Assembly: GCA_025506515.1 (NCBI GenBank)
Contig: CM046457.1
Coordinates: forward strand, 35,970,231-36,034,230
Reading direction: 5' to 3'
DNA length: 64,000 nt
Origin: Flaveria trinervia
Taxonomy: Eukaryota; Streptophyta; Magnoliopsida; Asterales; Asteraceae
Notes under the pieces: model-generated
The model's input: only the letters and a program-made list of their open reading frames with translations
What the model was told of the DNA's origin: nothing
Database searches by the model: none
Made by a program: the position numbers and the translations under genes
In this document: piece after piece, positions 36,280 to 48,025 of the stretch
How positions within the stretch are numbered: the stretch's first letter is position 1
Layout: each line of letters opens with the position of its first letter

Positions 36280-36600
36280 CCTTCAGTCGCACGAATAGCT
36301 CATTCGTACGATTGAGTCATCCACATTGTCCACTCGTACGACTGAGTCATCCGCATTGTCCATTCGTACGACTAAGTTATCCACATTATCCACATGATTG
36401 AGTCATCCGCATTGTCCATTTGCACGATTGACTCATCCGCATTTGTCCATTCACACGATTGACTCATCTGCATTTGTCCATTCGCACGATTGACTCATCC
36501 GCATTTGTCCATCCGCACGATTGACTCATCCTCATTTTTCCATCCTCATGATTGACTCATCCTCATTTGTCCATTCGCACGAGTGAACCAGTCTTGTTCT
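36280..36600 (+). repeat. Element E leader tandem repeat (31 bp period)
   Basis: The gag leader contains about ten imperfect copies of a unit with CGCACGATTGACTCATCCGC and then ATTTGTCCATT. From about 36416 the period is 31 bp over five or six copies. The part ATCCGCATTTGT is the reverse complement of the F/G family motif AAATGCGGAT. The remaining leader, 36069-36279, shows nothing recognised. Confidence 0.88.
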
Positions 36601-36620
36601 AAAGTTCAAAGTTTATATAA

Positions 36621-39420
36621 ATAGAAGATCAAATCACTGCCTTTACTGCCAGAAAGGACTCTCGTATCTAGAACCTTCTACTTCTGGAAAATGAAAATGG
36701 GAATCATAATAAACCACCAAAGCTTATAACGTTAGATGATTATCCACAATGGAAATAGAGGTTCAATATCTATCTAAATGGAGTTGATCCCAATCTTTGG
36801 GAATCCATTAAGACAGGTTACACTATGCCAGTCGGTGCTGATGGAATTAAGCTAACTCTAGGAGGAGTGAGTGACAACCAGAAGGTTAAGTACAATGCAG
36901 AAAAGAAACTCAGTCGATACGAAAGACATCTTTCATCAGTTCTCTAAGAACAAGCAGGCCAAAAAGTTATGGGAAGCATTGGAGAAGAGATATGATAGGA
37001 ATGCAACTTTAAAGGCTCTAAAGGCTAAGGCTCTCAAGAAGGAGTTTGATAACTTCTTTTCAATAGGGAAAGAGAGCTTGGATGACATTATTGACAGGTT
37101 CTACCATCTGATGAGTGAGCTGCACACTCATGGTGTAACAACGCTATAGAAGATAAGGTGTCAAGTTTTGCCAGATAAATGCAATTCGTTTGTGTCTAAT
37201 CTGAGACAGAATGATATTCTTGGAAAGTTAGATATAAATGAATTCATAATGAAGTTAAGAGAGGAAGAACCGAGAATGAAGTACATGTCGCAGAGAGGAT
37301 CCTACGATCAAAATCCTTCACTTTACAACTCATTTCCCACTCCAACCAGTTCAGGAGCACCACTACAAACATCATTTGTGTCTAGTTCCGCAACTCCTTC
37401 TCAAACCACTACTTCACGATCCGAAACGTCAGAGTCATCTTGCACCCAACACATAGTGCTTGAAGCAAATACTACAAAGTTAAAGACCAAGAATCTTAGT
37501 AATATTATAGTGGAAGTTGCAAAGGAGCACATGGATCTTCTAGCAGCTGTTGTCCATTCCTACCAATGATTAGTTGCCAGGAAGATTGGAAATTGCCATC
37601 TTGCAGATGAAGATTACGAGCAAGTTGACGAAAATGAGCTAGAAAGGATGGATATCATGTGGGCTCTTGTTAGTGCAGTTAGACAAGCCACAAAGTTCGT
37701 TAAGAAGACTAGGCAGAATTTAGTTGCCACTAAAGACACAACCTTTGGTTTCGACAAAACCAGTGTCACTTGCTTTAATTGTGGTAAAAAGGGCCATTTT
37801 AAATGTGAATGTGTAAAGCCCAAGAAAACAAGAAATGGAAATCCATTTTCCATCTTTAACCATCAAGACAAACCCATGAGTGGAGCTACCTCTTCTAGCA
37901 AAGAGACAAAGGGCTTGACTGCTCAAGGTGATGAAGGGCAAGATTAGACCTTGCGCTTTGTGTCTCCAAGTGAATCAAACATTGGCTGTGTTGATGGACT
38001 GGATGATGGTTCTGCAAGTGAAGGTGAGATCGTAGTTGAGAAAGTAATGTCAGATACTGAAGAAGCTATGAACATGGTACATCACTTGGTTGAGGAAGAG
38101 CTTAGAGCAATAAGTTCAGAATCTACAACATCCGAAGAGTCTAACTCTACATTGATGGCTGATTCAACCGATTGCTCATAGGTAAGTACTAAAGACCAAC
38201 TGTTGAAAAACATGCTTGTGATGAATGTGACCAATTTAGAGAAATCATTGATTCGAAATTTTCTAGGTTATTAGACCATAATGATAAGTTAGTAAATGAT
38301 TTACAACTGTGCACTGAAGCTAATGGTATTTTAAAACAAAATGAGTGCAGTTACAAAGAAAAAAATAGAACTTTTGGGTAAACAACTAAGGGAAACAGAG
38401 GTTGTTGCTTTCAATCAAGAAAATGATATAAAGTTTTATTTAAATTCATTGGAAGAAACAAAGAAAGAAAAAGCAGTTTTAGAAGTCAAAGTTAATTTGT
38501 TTAAAACAAAAACTGCATAGTTGGACCAGTTCTTCTCACATAGTTCAACACTTAGTGAAAGAACAAAATAATGGGGATGGGTTGGGTTACAAAGTAGTTC
38601 CACCACTACATGAGACCCTTTTAAATACAAAATGTAGACCTATAAATAACAACCCAGTAAAGGATCATATGGTGTCCACTCTTTTAGTTAGTGATCCTGA
38701 TTCCACGGGTAAACCGGTGAATTCTATCACTAAATAGAAGGAGTCTACTGTGGAATCAAAAGGAAAGATGCCTACTGTTAATTTGGATGATAAATTTGAA
38801 AAGGTTAATGTAAAGTCAGGTTCAGACAGGTCTTCTTCTGAACCCAAAAGGACTAAACCAGTTAACCAAACTCGTGTTACAAGTCAAAGTCCAAATAAAC
38901 TAAAGGCTAAAGATGTTAAAAATATTCAAACAATAATTTTGTTAAAGAAGTAGAAACATCTAAACGAGAAGTGACTAAACCCAACCAGACTCATGTCGCA
39001 CCTATATCACACTCAACCCCACATAAACAGTTTCCACAACATGTCGAAGGGAGATCATGCTATAGTTGTGGAAAAAAAAGGATATATTTCTTCTAATTGT
39101 CCTTATTATCAAATTCCTAGAAAGAAAATTGAACTTTATGACACAAAAAAAAGTTCCTCTAAAAGGAGTTCTATCACTCCTCCTAGGAGAACTAATGAAA
39201 CTAAAGTTCAAACTCTAAGCCAGTCATCTGTTATCACAGACATGCCTTACACAAAGCTGGCTTATGGAAAGAAAAGTCAATTAAGTTGTCTGATAATGAA
39301 AACAATAAGAAGAACGATACGCCCTCATCCTCAAGTGGACAGTGGTTGAGTTTATGATGTGTGACTCCTCTAGGTCACCCAAGCCAGTTAAGGCTTGGGT
39401 CCCAACCTAAACTGATCATT
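36621..39420 (+). pseudogene. gag: Element E gag, broken
   Basis: The start codon present in element B is ATA here (36621), so initiation is lost. A UBN2-type capsid region is readable at 36870-37270. Knuckle 1 is intact, CFNCGKKGHFKCEC near 37771-37812. A coiled coil lies at about 38270-38510. Knuckle 2 is damaged: CYSCGKK then GYISSNC near 39057-39100, with tyrosine where the histidine should be and a frame change in the preceding A-run. Gag ends in the KAWVP block near 39390, where one base is missing relative to B. Stops near 37149, 37569, 37947 and 38181. Confidence 0.88.
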
Positions 39421-39424
39421 TCCT

Positions 39425-42400
39425 TTGACTATGCAGGGTGTCCGCTACAGTGCTATCACAAATACCTGGATTGTTGATAGTGGGGCATCTAGGCACATGA
39501 CCGTGAACTTGTCTCTTGTTTTCAATGTAAAACACATTAAAGGGGATCATGTATCATTTGCTAGGAATAAAGGAGGATATATCACTGCTCAGGGAGAAGT
39601 GGGAAACCAGAAAGTCAAGTTTGATAAGGTCAACTACGTTCAACAACTACAGAACAACTTGCTTTCAGTCTCCCAGATCTGTGACAAAGGCTTCAAAGTT
39701 GTGTTTGACAACAAGAAGTGCTATGTACTGAAGAAGGATTATGCTATCCCGGAGGACAAAGTCTTAATGTCAGCTTCAAGATATAATGATTTATATGTCT
39801 TGGATCTATCTAAAGCCTCCACAACTAATCATCAATTTCAATGCTTCTTGTCAAAGGAAACAGAGAGAGACTTAATCTCCTAGCATAGGAGAATGGGACA
39901 CATTAATCCAAGAAAGATGAATCACTTGATACAAAATGATCTAGTGAATGGAGTAAATATCAAGAACATCCAACTTCCAAATTTTTGTGTAGAATGTAAG
40001 AAAGTCAAATAGACCAATAAGTCTCATAAGGCAAATAAAGTTAATTCCATTGACCTACCTCTTAAGCTTCTACACATGGATCTGCTTGGTCCTGTTAGCA
40101 CTAAAAGTATTACTGGTGATTTGTATTGCTATTTAGTAACAGATGAGTACTCAAGATTCTCTTGGGTGATGTTTCTGAAAGCCAAATTAGAGACATTTGA
40201 ATCATTCAAACATCTGGTAACTACATTGGAATCACTCTACAAGCTGAAAGTTAGACAGATTTGATCAGAAAATGACACAGAGTTCAAGAACCAGTGGATG
40301 GAGGCATTTTGTAAAGAAAAAGGGATTGTACATCAATTTACATCTGCCTACACATCACAGATGAATGGAGTTGCTGAGCAAAAGAATTGGAGCTTGATAG
40401 AGACAGCGAGAACGATGCTAGCCGACTTGAAACTACCTATCCAATTTTGGAACAAGGCAGTGGCCAATGCATGCTACACCCTCAATCGGGTCTTGGTGGT
40501 CAAACGTCATGGTAAAACATGTTATGAGTTACTCCAACGACGTAAACCTAACCTGGAGTATCTCGAACCATTTGGTGCACCATGTACGCTACTGAATAAA
40601 ACTCACTCTAGGAAGTTTAGTGAGAAGGCTGAAGAAGGGATTTTTCTTGGATACAATATACCAGTCAAAGAGTCTATAACAACTCAATGGGTCAAGTAGA
40701 AGTATGGTGCAACATGATGTTCAGAGATACACCACCCCTCCTGTGGGAAAGGGACCTTCATTCTTCTTCGACTATGATGGATTCTTTAAGTCCTTCAACA
40801 TACCTCCCTCCCTTCCTGATGATGAGTTCATGACCAGAATGATGTACGATGTCCTAGATACATCGCCACTAGACTCGACAGCATCAATTCCACAAGGTGA
40901 ATCTTCTAATTCTTTAGGGGGAGCACTTGATCTAAGCGATTCCTCCTTTGATGATGAAGAAGTGGAGACTGAATAGGTGGACTAGGAGGAACAGGTTCCT
41001 ACTACTGAAAGTACACAAGCATCAGATGTTGATGTCTCTGACTCTTCTGAACCTCATACTCCAACAGCTATAGATACTGAACCTGGAATTCAAAATCTGG
41101 ATCATGAAGTAGTTGTTCTGACCACTCCCGAATCTTGAATAAATGTTTATCATCTGCTAGATAATTTCATAGGGGATGTACTAACGGGAGTCTAGACACG
41201 AAATCAGCTATACTCAGCTGATTATGCCTCTGTCATGGAAAAAGGCTATCTTCATGATGGTGCTTATCGATGTTTTATGTCTCATTGAGCCAAAATATGT
41301 AAGTGAAGCCTTAAACAATGAGGCATTGGTTAGTGCCATGCAAGAAGAACTCCTGCAGTTCAAAAAGCTAGGAGTATGGACACTGGTGGATAGACCAAAA
41401 GGTGCTAAGGTGATTGGCACTACATGGGTCTTGGAGTGCAGGAAAGATGACGAAGGGGTCATAATCATAAACAAGGCTCGACTTGTGGTACAAGGTTTTA
41501 GACAAGTCGAAGGCATAGACTACAATGAGGTGTTTGCACCTGTGGCTATAATGGAAGCAATCCGTATCTTCCTAGCCTATGCATCTTACATGAAGATTAA
41601 AGTTTATCAACTAGATGTAAAAAGTGTATTCCTTCATGGTGAAATCTCTAAGCCAGTCTACATCAGTCAACTTGAAGGATTTGAGGATCCTTATCATTGG
41701 GATAGAGTTTACAAACTGGACAAGGCTCTCTACGGGCTCCATCAAGCCCCTAGAGCCTGGTATGAGAAACTCTCAACTCATCTTGTGAAACATGGTTTTC
41801 GTAAACGAGTGATTGATTTACATTATTCATCAAAGAAAAAATGGTGATTTATTGCTGGTACAGATATATGTGGATGACTTAATCTTTGGTTCCAAGAATG
41901 AAGAATTATGTAAAGAATTTGAATATGTGATGAAACTAGAGTTTGAGACGAGTGCAATGGGGGAGATGAGGTTCTTGCTAGGTTTATAGGTGGATCAAAC
42001 ACCAAAAGGAATCTTCCTGCATCAGACTAAATATGTAGGGGACATCCTCAATCGGTTTGACATGGAGAATGCTTCAGCTGCTGGAACTCCACTTGCCACG
42101 AACCATGATGTGGCACCCGACAAAAATGGTGATCTGGTTTATGCTATAATGTATAGAGGAATGATCGGATCCCTATGTATCTCACAGCTTCACATCCTGA
42201 TATCATGTATGCCACGTGTCTTATTCAAGATATCAGGCAAAACCAAAAGTAAATCATCTCATTGGTGTGAAACAGATTTTTTGTTATCCGAAGGGTACTC
42301 CAACACACAGGTTATGGTATCCTCATAATGATGATTTTGAGCTTACAGCATATAGTGACTCAGACTATGGTGGTTGCAAGATGAACTACAAGTCAACATC

Positions 42401-42836
42401 TAAAGGATGTTAGTTTTTTGGTAGACGGTTAGTCACCTGGCAGTGTAAGAAGCAGACATCAGTTGCCCTATCAACTTGTGAAGCTGAATACATTGTTGTT
42501 GCAAGTTGCTGTTCGTAAATCATTTGGATTCAACGGCAAATCCGTGACTATGGTTTGCAATTTTCTAACACTCCTATTTTTGTTAATAACTCTGCTGCTA
42601 TTGTTGTCACCAAAAATCCAGTCCAACATCCTAAAACTAAACACATCGGTATTAAATATCACTTTATACGTGATTGTTTGGAAAAGCAATTAATCGATAT
42701 GGTTAAAATTAATACGGCTTTTCAGCGCGCCGACCTCTACACAAAATCATTTGATAAGCCGAGGTTTTTATATCTTTTAGAGGTTAATAGCGTGAAAAGG
42801 AAAAGTCATGTGATTTTGGAGGAAGAAAGTGTGTAG
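39425..42836 (+). pseudogene. pol: Element E pol, broken (PR-IN-RT-RNase H)
   Basis: Protease: WIVDSGASRHMT near 39470, in one open frame through the pre-integrase region to 39883. Integrase: HMDLLGPV near 40075; the second acidic site reads SENDTEF rather than SDNGTEF near 40265; the glutamate motif is NGVAEQKN near 40370. Reverse transcriptase: QLDVKSVFLHGE near 41610 and YVDD near 41867. RNase H: DSDYGGC near 42360, continuing to a stop at 42834-42836. Stops and frameshifts near 39881, 40010, 40263, 40699, 41160, 41830, 41990, 42180 and 42412. The changed integrase site and the many stops make it inactive. The last 0.6 kb is repeated in the tandem duplication. Confidence 0.92.
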
Positions 42837-45443
42837 TCCGACATGTTTTCTTTTATTTTCTTTCATTTTATTTATTTTCCTGTCTATTAAAATCCAAAAA
42901 CACAAAAATAGTTTCGATTTTAGAATTTTAGGGTGAGAATAGGTTAGTTTAGTATTAAATTAGTTGCATTATTTAACTTACAAAAAAACGAGGGAGGATG
43001 GCAGCCTAGCTAATAGAAATGAGATCAAATCTGTTATTCTGATTCAACGCTTATGGAAAATGATAGTACATAGGGAACAAATTGTTTGGGACTGCAAAAG
43101 AATTTAAATGATTAAGATGTAAAATTCAAAGTATACGTTTGATAAGTCTAAGCAAAATAAAAGGAAAAATGATAGTAAAACTAGTATGCTACTGAGGTAA
43201 CACAGAGAAACTAGACCTAGAGGTTGCATGACCATTATATGATGTGTTGTAGATTCAACACAATAGATGAGGAGACCTCATTAGTGATTTAAATTCAAAA
43301 TAAGTTGTTCAACTTGCTGTGGGTTCCCATCTTATCCCTGGTTAACACAATCAACACATTTCCAATAAGGGGTGACGAGCAAATAAACGCCACAATATGT
43401 GCGGATGACCATAAAAGAGCAAAGCACGACCAAAATGTTAAGCGTAATCAAGCTAATGACAATTGTTGTTGGTGTGTTATGTGCAAAAAGAAAAATAAAT
43501 CCTCTAACAAGAAGATAGGTTGTGTGCCTCTCTGCTATGCGGTGGCACTGACCTGAGGATAAGCATAACCTAAATATTATAGAATTCATTGTTGTTTACT
43601 CCTCTCTGATGTGCGATGGCACTGACCTAAGGCTTGGCATCTCTTTGAAAGCTCTTAGAATAGTTTCTTCTTGTCAAATACCCGTAGATCGATCAAAAAT
43701 ATCCTGAGGAATGTTGATTACCATATAAGTGTGAGATCCACAAATGCTTGTTGAAATAATCAAACATATTGTATCACCAATCTGTGTAAAAAATCTGTAT
43801 ATGGATTTAAGAGGACAGATTTTTGTATCATGTATGCCACGTGTCTTTATTCAAGATATCAGGAAAAACCAAAAGTAAATCATCTCATTGGTGTGAAACA
43901 GATTTTTTGTTATCCGAAGGGTACTCCAACACTCAGGTTATGGTATCCTCATAATGATGATTTTGAGCTTACAACATATAGTGACTCAGATTATGGTGGT
44001 TGCAAGATGAACTACAAGTCAACATCTAAAGGATGTTAGTTTTTTGGTAGACGGTTAGTCACCTGGCAGTGTAAGAAGCAGACATCAGTTGCCCTGTCAA
44101 CTTGTGAAGCTGAATACATTGTTGTTGCAAGTTGCTGTTCGTAAATCATTTGGATTCAACAGCAAATCCGTGACTACGGTTTGCAATTCTCTAACACTCC
44201 TATTTTTGTTAATAACTCTGCTGCTATTGTTGTCACCAAAAATCCAGTCCAACATCCTAAAACTAAACACATCGGTATTAAATATCACTTTATACGTGAT
44301 TGTTTTGAAAAGCAATTAATTGATATGGTTAAAATTAATACGGCTTTTCAGCACGCCGACCTCTACACAAAATCATTTGATAAACCGAGGTTTTTATATC
44401 TTTTAGAGGTTAATAGCGTGAAAAGGAAAAGTCATGTGATTTTGGAGGAAGAAAGTGCGTAGTCCGACATGTTTTCTTTTATTTTCTTTCATTTTATTTT
44501 ATTTTCCTGTCTATTAAAATCCAAAAACACAAAAATAGTTTCGATTTTAGAATTTTAGGGTGAGAAGAGGTTAGTTTAGTATTAAATTAGTTGCATTATT
44601 TAACTTACAAAAAAAACGAGGGAGGATGGCAGCCTAGCTAATAGAAATGAGATCAAATTTGTTATTCTGATTCAACGCTTATGGAAAATGATAGTACATA
44701 GGGAACAAATTGTTTGGGACTTCAAAATAATTTAAATGATTAAGATGTAAAATTCAAAGTATACGTTTGAGAAGTCTAAGCAAAATAAAAGGAAAAATGA
44801 TAGTAAAACTAGTATGCTACTGAGGTAACACAGAGAAACTAGACCTAGAGGTTGCATGACCATTATATGATGTGTTGTAGATTCAACACAATAGATTAGG
44901 AGACCTCATTAGTGATTTAAATTCAAAATAAGTTGTTCAACTTGCTGTGGGTTCCCATCTTATCCCTGGTTAACACAATCAACACATTTCCAATAGGGGT
45001 GACGAGCAGAAACGCCACAAATGTGTGCGGATGACCATAAAAGAGCAAAGCACGAACAAAATGTTAAGCGCAATCAAGCTAATGACAATTGTTGTTGGTG
45101 TGTTATGTGCAAAAAGAAAAATAAAGGCTCTAACAAGAAGATAGGTTGTGTGCCTCTCTGCTATGCGGTGGCACTGACCTGAGGATAAGCAGAACCTAAA
45201 TATTCTAGAATTCATTGTTGTTTACTCCTCTCTGATGTGCGATGGCACTGACCTAAGGCTTGGCATCTCTTTAAAAGCTCTTAGAGTAGTTTCTTCTTGT
45301 CAAATACCCGTAGATCGATCAAAAATATCCTGAGGAATGTTGATTACCATATAAGTGTGAGATCCACAAATGCTTGTTGAAATAATCAAACATATTGTAT
45401 CACCAATCTGTGTAAAAAATCTGTATATCGATTTAAGAGGACA
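42201..45443 (+). repeat. 1.6 kb tandem duplication inside element E
   Basis: The unit 42201-43817 (RNase H end plus 1 kb of spacer) is repeated directly as 43826-45443. The junction carries about 8 bp not shared by the copies (GATTTTTG). Copies differ by scattered substitutions and short indels, mostly in A- and T-runs. Both carry the RNase H tail (43830-44462 in copy 2) with the same stops, so the duplication happened after pol had decayed. Confidence 0.93.
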
Positions 45444-46944
45444 ATTATACTGACAATCATCGTGGTTGAAACTCTTGATAGTCAAAATCATGTGTGCAAC
45501 TTATAGCTCTAGTATGATTTCCTAATCTGCTGTTGACTCTCGGTCAAAACAAGAATCAAGCATCGAAAAGTTTTATTAAAGTGTTCCAAATGATTTTAAT
45601 AAACCTGTATGATTCCATAATGAATCTCTCCAGAAATGATCAAATTAACTCTAATTTGTACTGCCTAGGAAGATAAATCGGTTAGACGTTCCTCTAAAGA
45701 TTTCAATCCATCTCCAATCAAAAATACAAAAATATATCTTGTTTTGTTTTAATTTCAAGTTGTTTTATTTAATTCTTAGTCTTTGTTAGGTAAACGTCAG
45801 ACTATACATCTGGATTCAATTATGAATCACTCACAAAAAGTGTCACGTCTGAGGTGACCAATCGGGATTTGGAATTGAAAGGATCACGTCTGAGGTGATC
45901 AAACAGTTTTTCAATTAAAAAAAGTCCGTCTGAGATGATCATCGTCATATGTCTTATCAATAGTTAAACGTGTATGTTTGAAGAGTACTAGGTCAAACTC
46001 ATAAGTATGGGCCATCGCATGATTGAACCATAAGTATGGGCCAATTGCACGATTGAACATGAGTATGTGCCAATCGTACGATTGAACCATATATGGACCG
46101 TTCGAACGATTGGATCATAAGCATGGAGCAATCCATGCGATTGAATCACCAGAATGAACCAATTGCACGAATGGATGCGGTTGTATGAGCCAGTCGCACA
46201 ACTGAACCCCAATCGCACGAATGAAGCATGCGAATGGGCCTAGTCGCATGACTGAATGTTAACTCAGTATAAATAGAGGGGAGTCGGTCGCATTTGCAAC
46301 ACCTTTCAATCGCTCACCCCTCATACGCACGAACATACCGTTACTCTGCCCAAAGTTCATTTGATTGATTTTACCGATTGATTGTGATACTAACTGTAAC
46401 TCTTTTCATATACAGGTAAATGAGACCAAAATCGACAATAATGCCTGGTTTAATCAAACCCTAAGGAACAAAATCACTCAAAAATATAACTTTGAAAAAA
46501 ATCCTCAAAATAAACCACTTAAATGGACATCATCGTTGATTTAAAGAACATTAGGTGTTATTTTGATTTTCTGCAAGTCTAATGAGTCTAATCATAACGT
46601 TTAACATCATGTTTTGACCAATATTTGAATTTAAAGTGTCGAACAAAGCCTTATGTGGATTGACGTGCGGATGAACTTTAATCACATGATTGAGCTGGGA
46701 GTATGACTCAATCGCGCGAATGAACTATGCGTATGAGTTCAGTCGCACGATTGGCTCAACCGCATGGCATAGCATATGGCTAAGCTCAGTCGCAGGCTCA
46801 ATATTACGATTGAGCTTAATCAGATGACTAAGACTCAGTCGTATTGTCCATTTGCCCGACTAAACAAAAGGAACCATGTTCTTTAAGAGTCAAATGTCAT
46901 CATGTACACAAATCTAATGTATATGTGTCATATGTTACAGAATC
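45444..46944 (+). promoter_or_regulatory. Element E pol-aORF spacer: motif arrays, TATA box, 5'UTR intron
   Basis: No gene is seen. CACGTCTGAGGTGA-type words repeat three times at 45838-45940. A GCACGATTGA array fills 46010-46260 and is followed by TATAAATAG at 46268-46276. The donor ACAG|GTAAAT (46416) and acceptor TATGTTACAG|AATC (46940) frame a likely 525 bp 5'UTR intron that ends four bases before the aORF ATG. A second small motif cluster is at 46670-46860 within the intron. I infer an aORF promoter. Confidence 0.6.
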
Positions 46945-47152
46945 ATGGCTAACAGATGGAATATAAGCACGAAGCACAACATCTGTGCTCATCTTGATGC
47001 TACCTCCAGGAATGCTGGTGAGTTCTCGGGGGATTATTTCCTTTCTGCGCAGATCACGGATCTTCAATGATATCTCGACTCCATGCACACCTTACCGATC
47101 CATCCAGCATGCTTCGGGAAAGTGGAGGGTTGACATATCCGTTGAGCCCCAC
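46945..47152 (+). pseudogene. Element E aORF, N-terminal part, cut by element D
   Basis: ATG at 46945 starts MANRWNIST; a stop (TGA) follows at codon 42. Similarity to element B continues until the insertion point of D at 47152. The rest of the gene resumes at 59558. The ATG was chosen because it follows the predicted acceptor site by four bases and lines up with the start region of the G aORF (MANLT). Confidence 0.7.
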
Positions 47153-47941
47153 TGTAAGGATTCCTGAAGTCTGATGCAACCCAAAACTGCCTAAGTGTTT
47201 CAGCAACATGCACTAAGTACTGAAGTGAAGAATGCTTCGGAAGAATTACACAAAGCATTAGAAAATACTCTAAGTGTAATTTCTTCCGAAGCCAAGACCA
47301 ATATCTTCCGAAGCCTAACATGAAGTCTTCCGAAGCTTGAAGAGACAAAGTCTTCCGAAGCTTCAACCTATGAAGACAGATTTCTTCCGAAGACTTTTAG
47401 TACACATGCTTTATCTGATGTACTGTTCCATAAGCACCTTTTCCGCTGCGTCTCTGATAAGTCACCAACTTACAAGAGTTGGTGAAAAGGTCCATGCTTT
47501 TGGTAACTGTACATTGAGGTCTTGTGTCTGAGACTTTCCTACTTTATGTACTTTATCCTTTTTGTAATGTATAAGGATGTGAGATGGCATGTCATAGTCA
47601 CAAGAGTCAAAAGGCAGATATGCCTTTTGATCCTACAATTGATTTTGTTAGTGTCTAGTCAATTGTATCCAGCTGGCTTTCATAGTATAGCCGGCTGTAG
47701 GTTGTAGTATAAGTATTCCAAGTTCTTGTATCGTTCTATATGCTTTGTAACACTTGTAAAAGAACTTGAGAAAGCAATATACTGCTACCTTGAAAACTAT
47801 ACTCTCTTGTTCTGTCTCTTGCTTACTTGTGTTCTCTGCATCACCTTTGGTTACCTAGTTCACTGTTTGATTAAGATTTAGTTAATCTCCTCATTGTGTT
47901 GTTGTGTTGTAATTGTGTTCAAGCCCTTGAACGATCCTGCA
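47153..47941 (+). repeat. Element D 5' LTR
   Basis: Starts TGTAAGGATTCC and ends GATCCTGCA. Six copies of the TTCCGAAG/CTTCGGAA motif lie at 47222-47395; TATAAGTA at 47708-47715. The 3' LTR has the same layout with few differences. Confidence 0.95.
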
Positions 47942-47943
47942 AT

Positions 47944-47955
47944 TGGTATCAGAGC
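47944..47955 (+). other. Element D primer binding site
   Basis: TGGTATCAGAGC two bases after the 5' LTR end, intact. Confidence 0.95.
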
Positions 47956-48025
47956 ACTCAGGCTCGTGATATAAGATCTAACCATCTTAAGATCCCTCAC
48001 ACACACAAAACTAAACTTTTCTCAA

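Noticed and set aside
36280..36600. CRISPR-like array (31 bp period)
   Set aside because: There are no unique spacers between repeats, no cas genes, and the setting is plant retrotransposon leader DNA. It is a simple tandem repeat.
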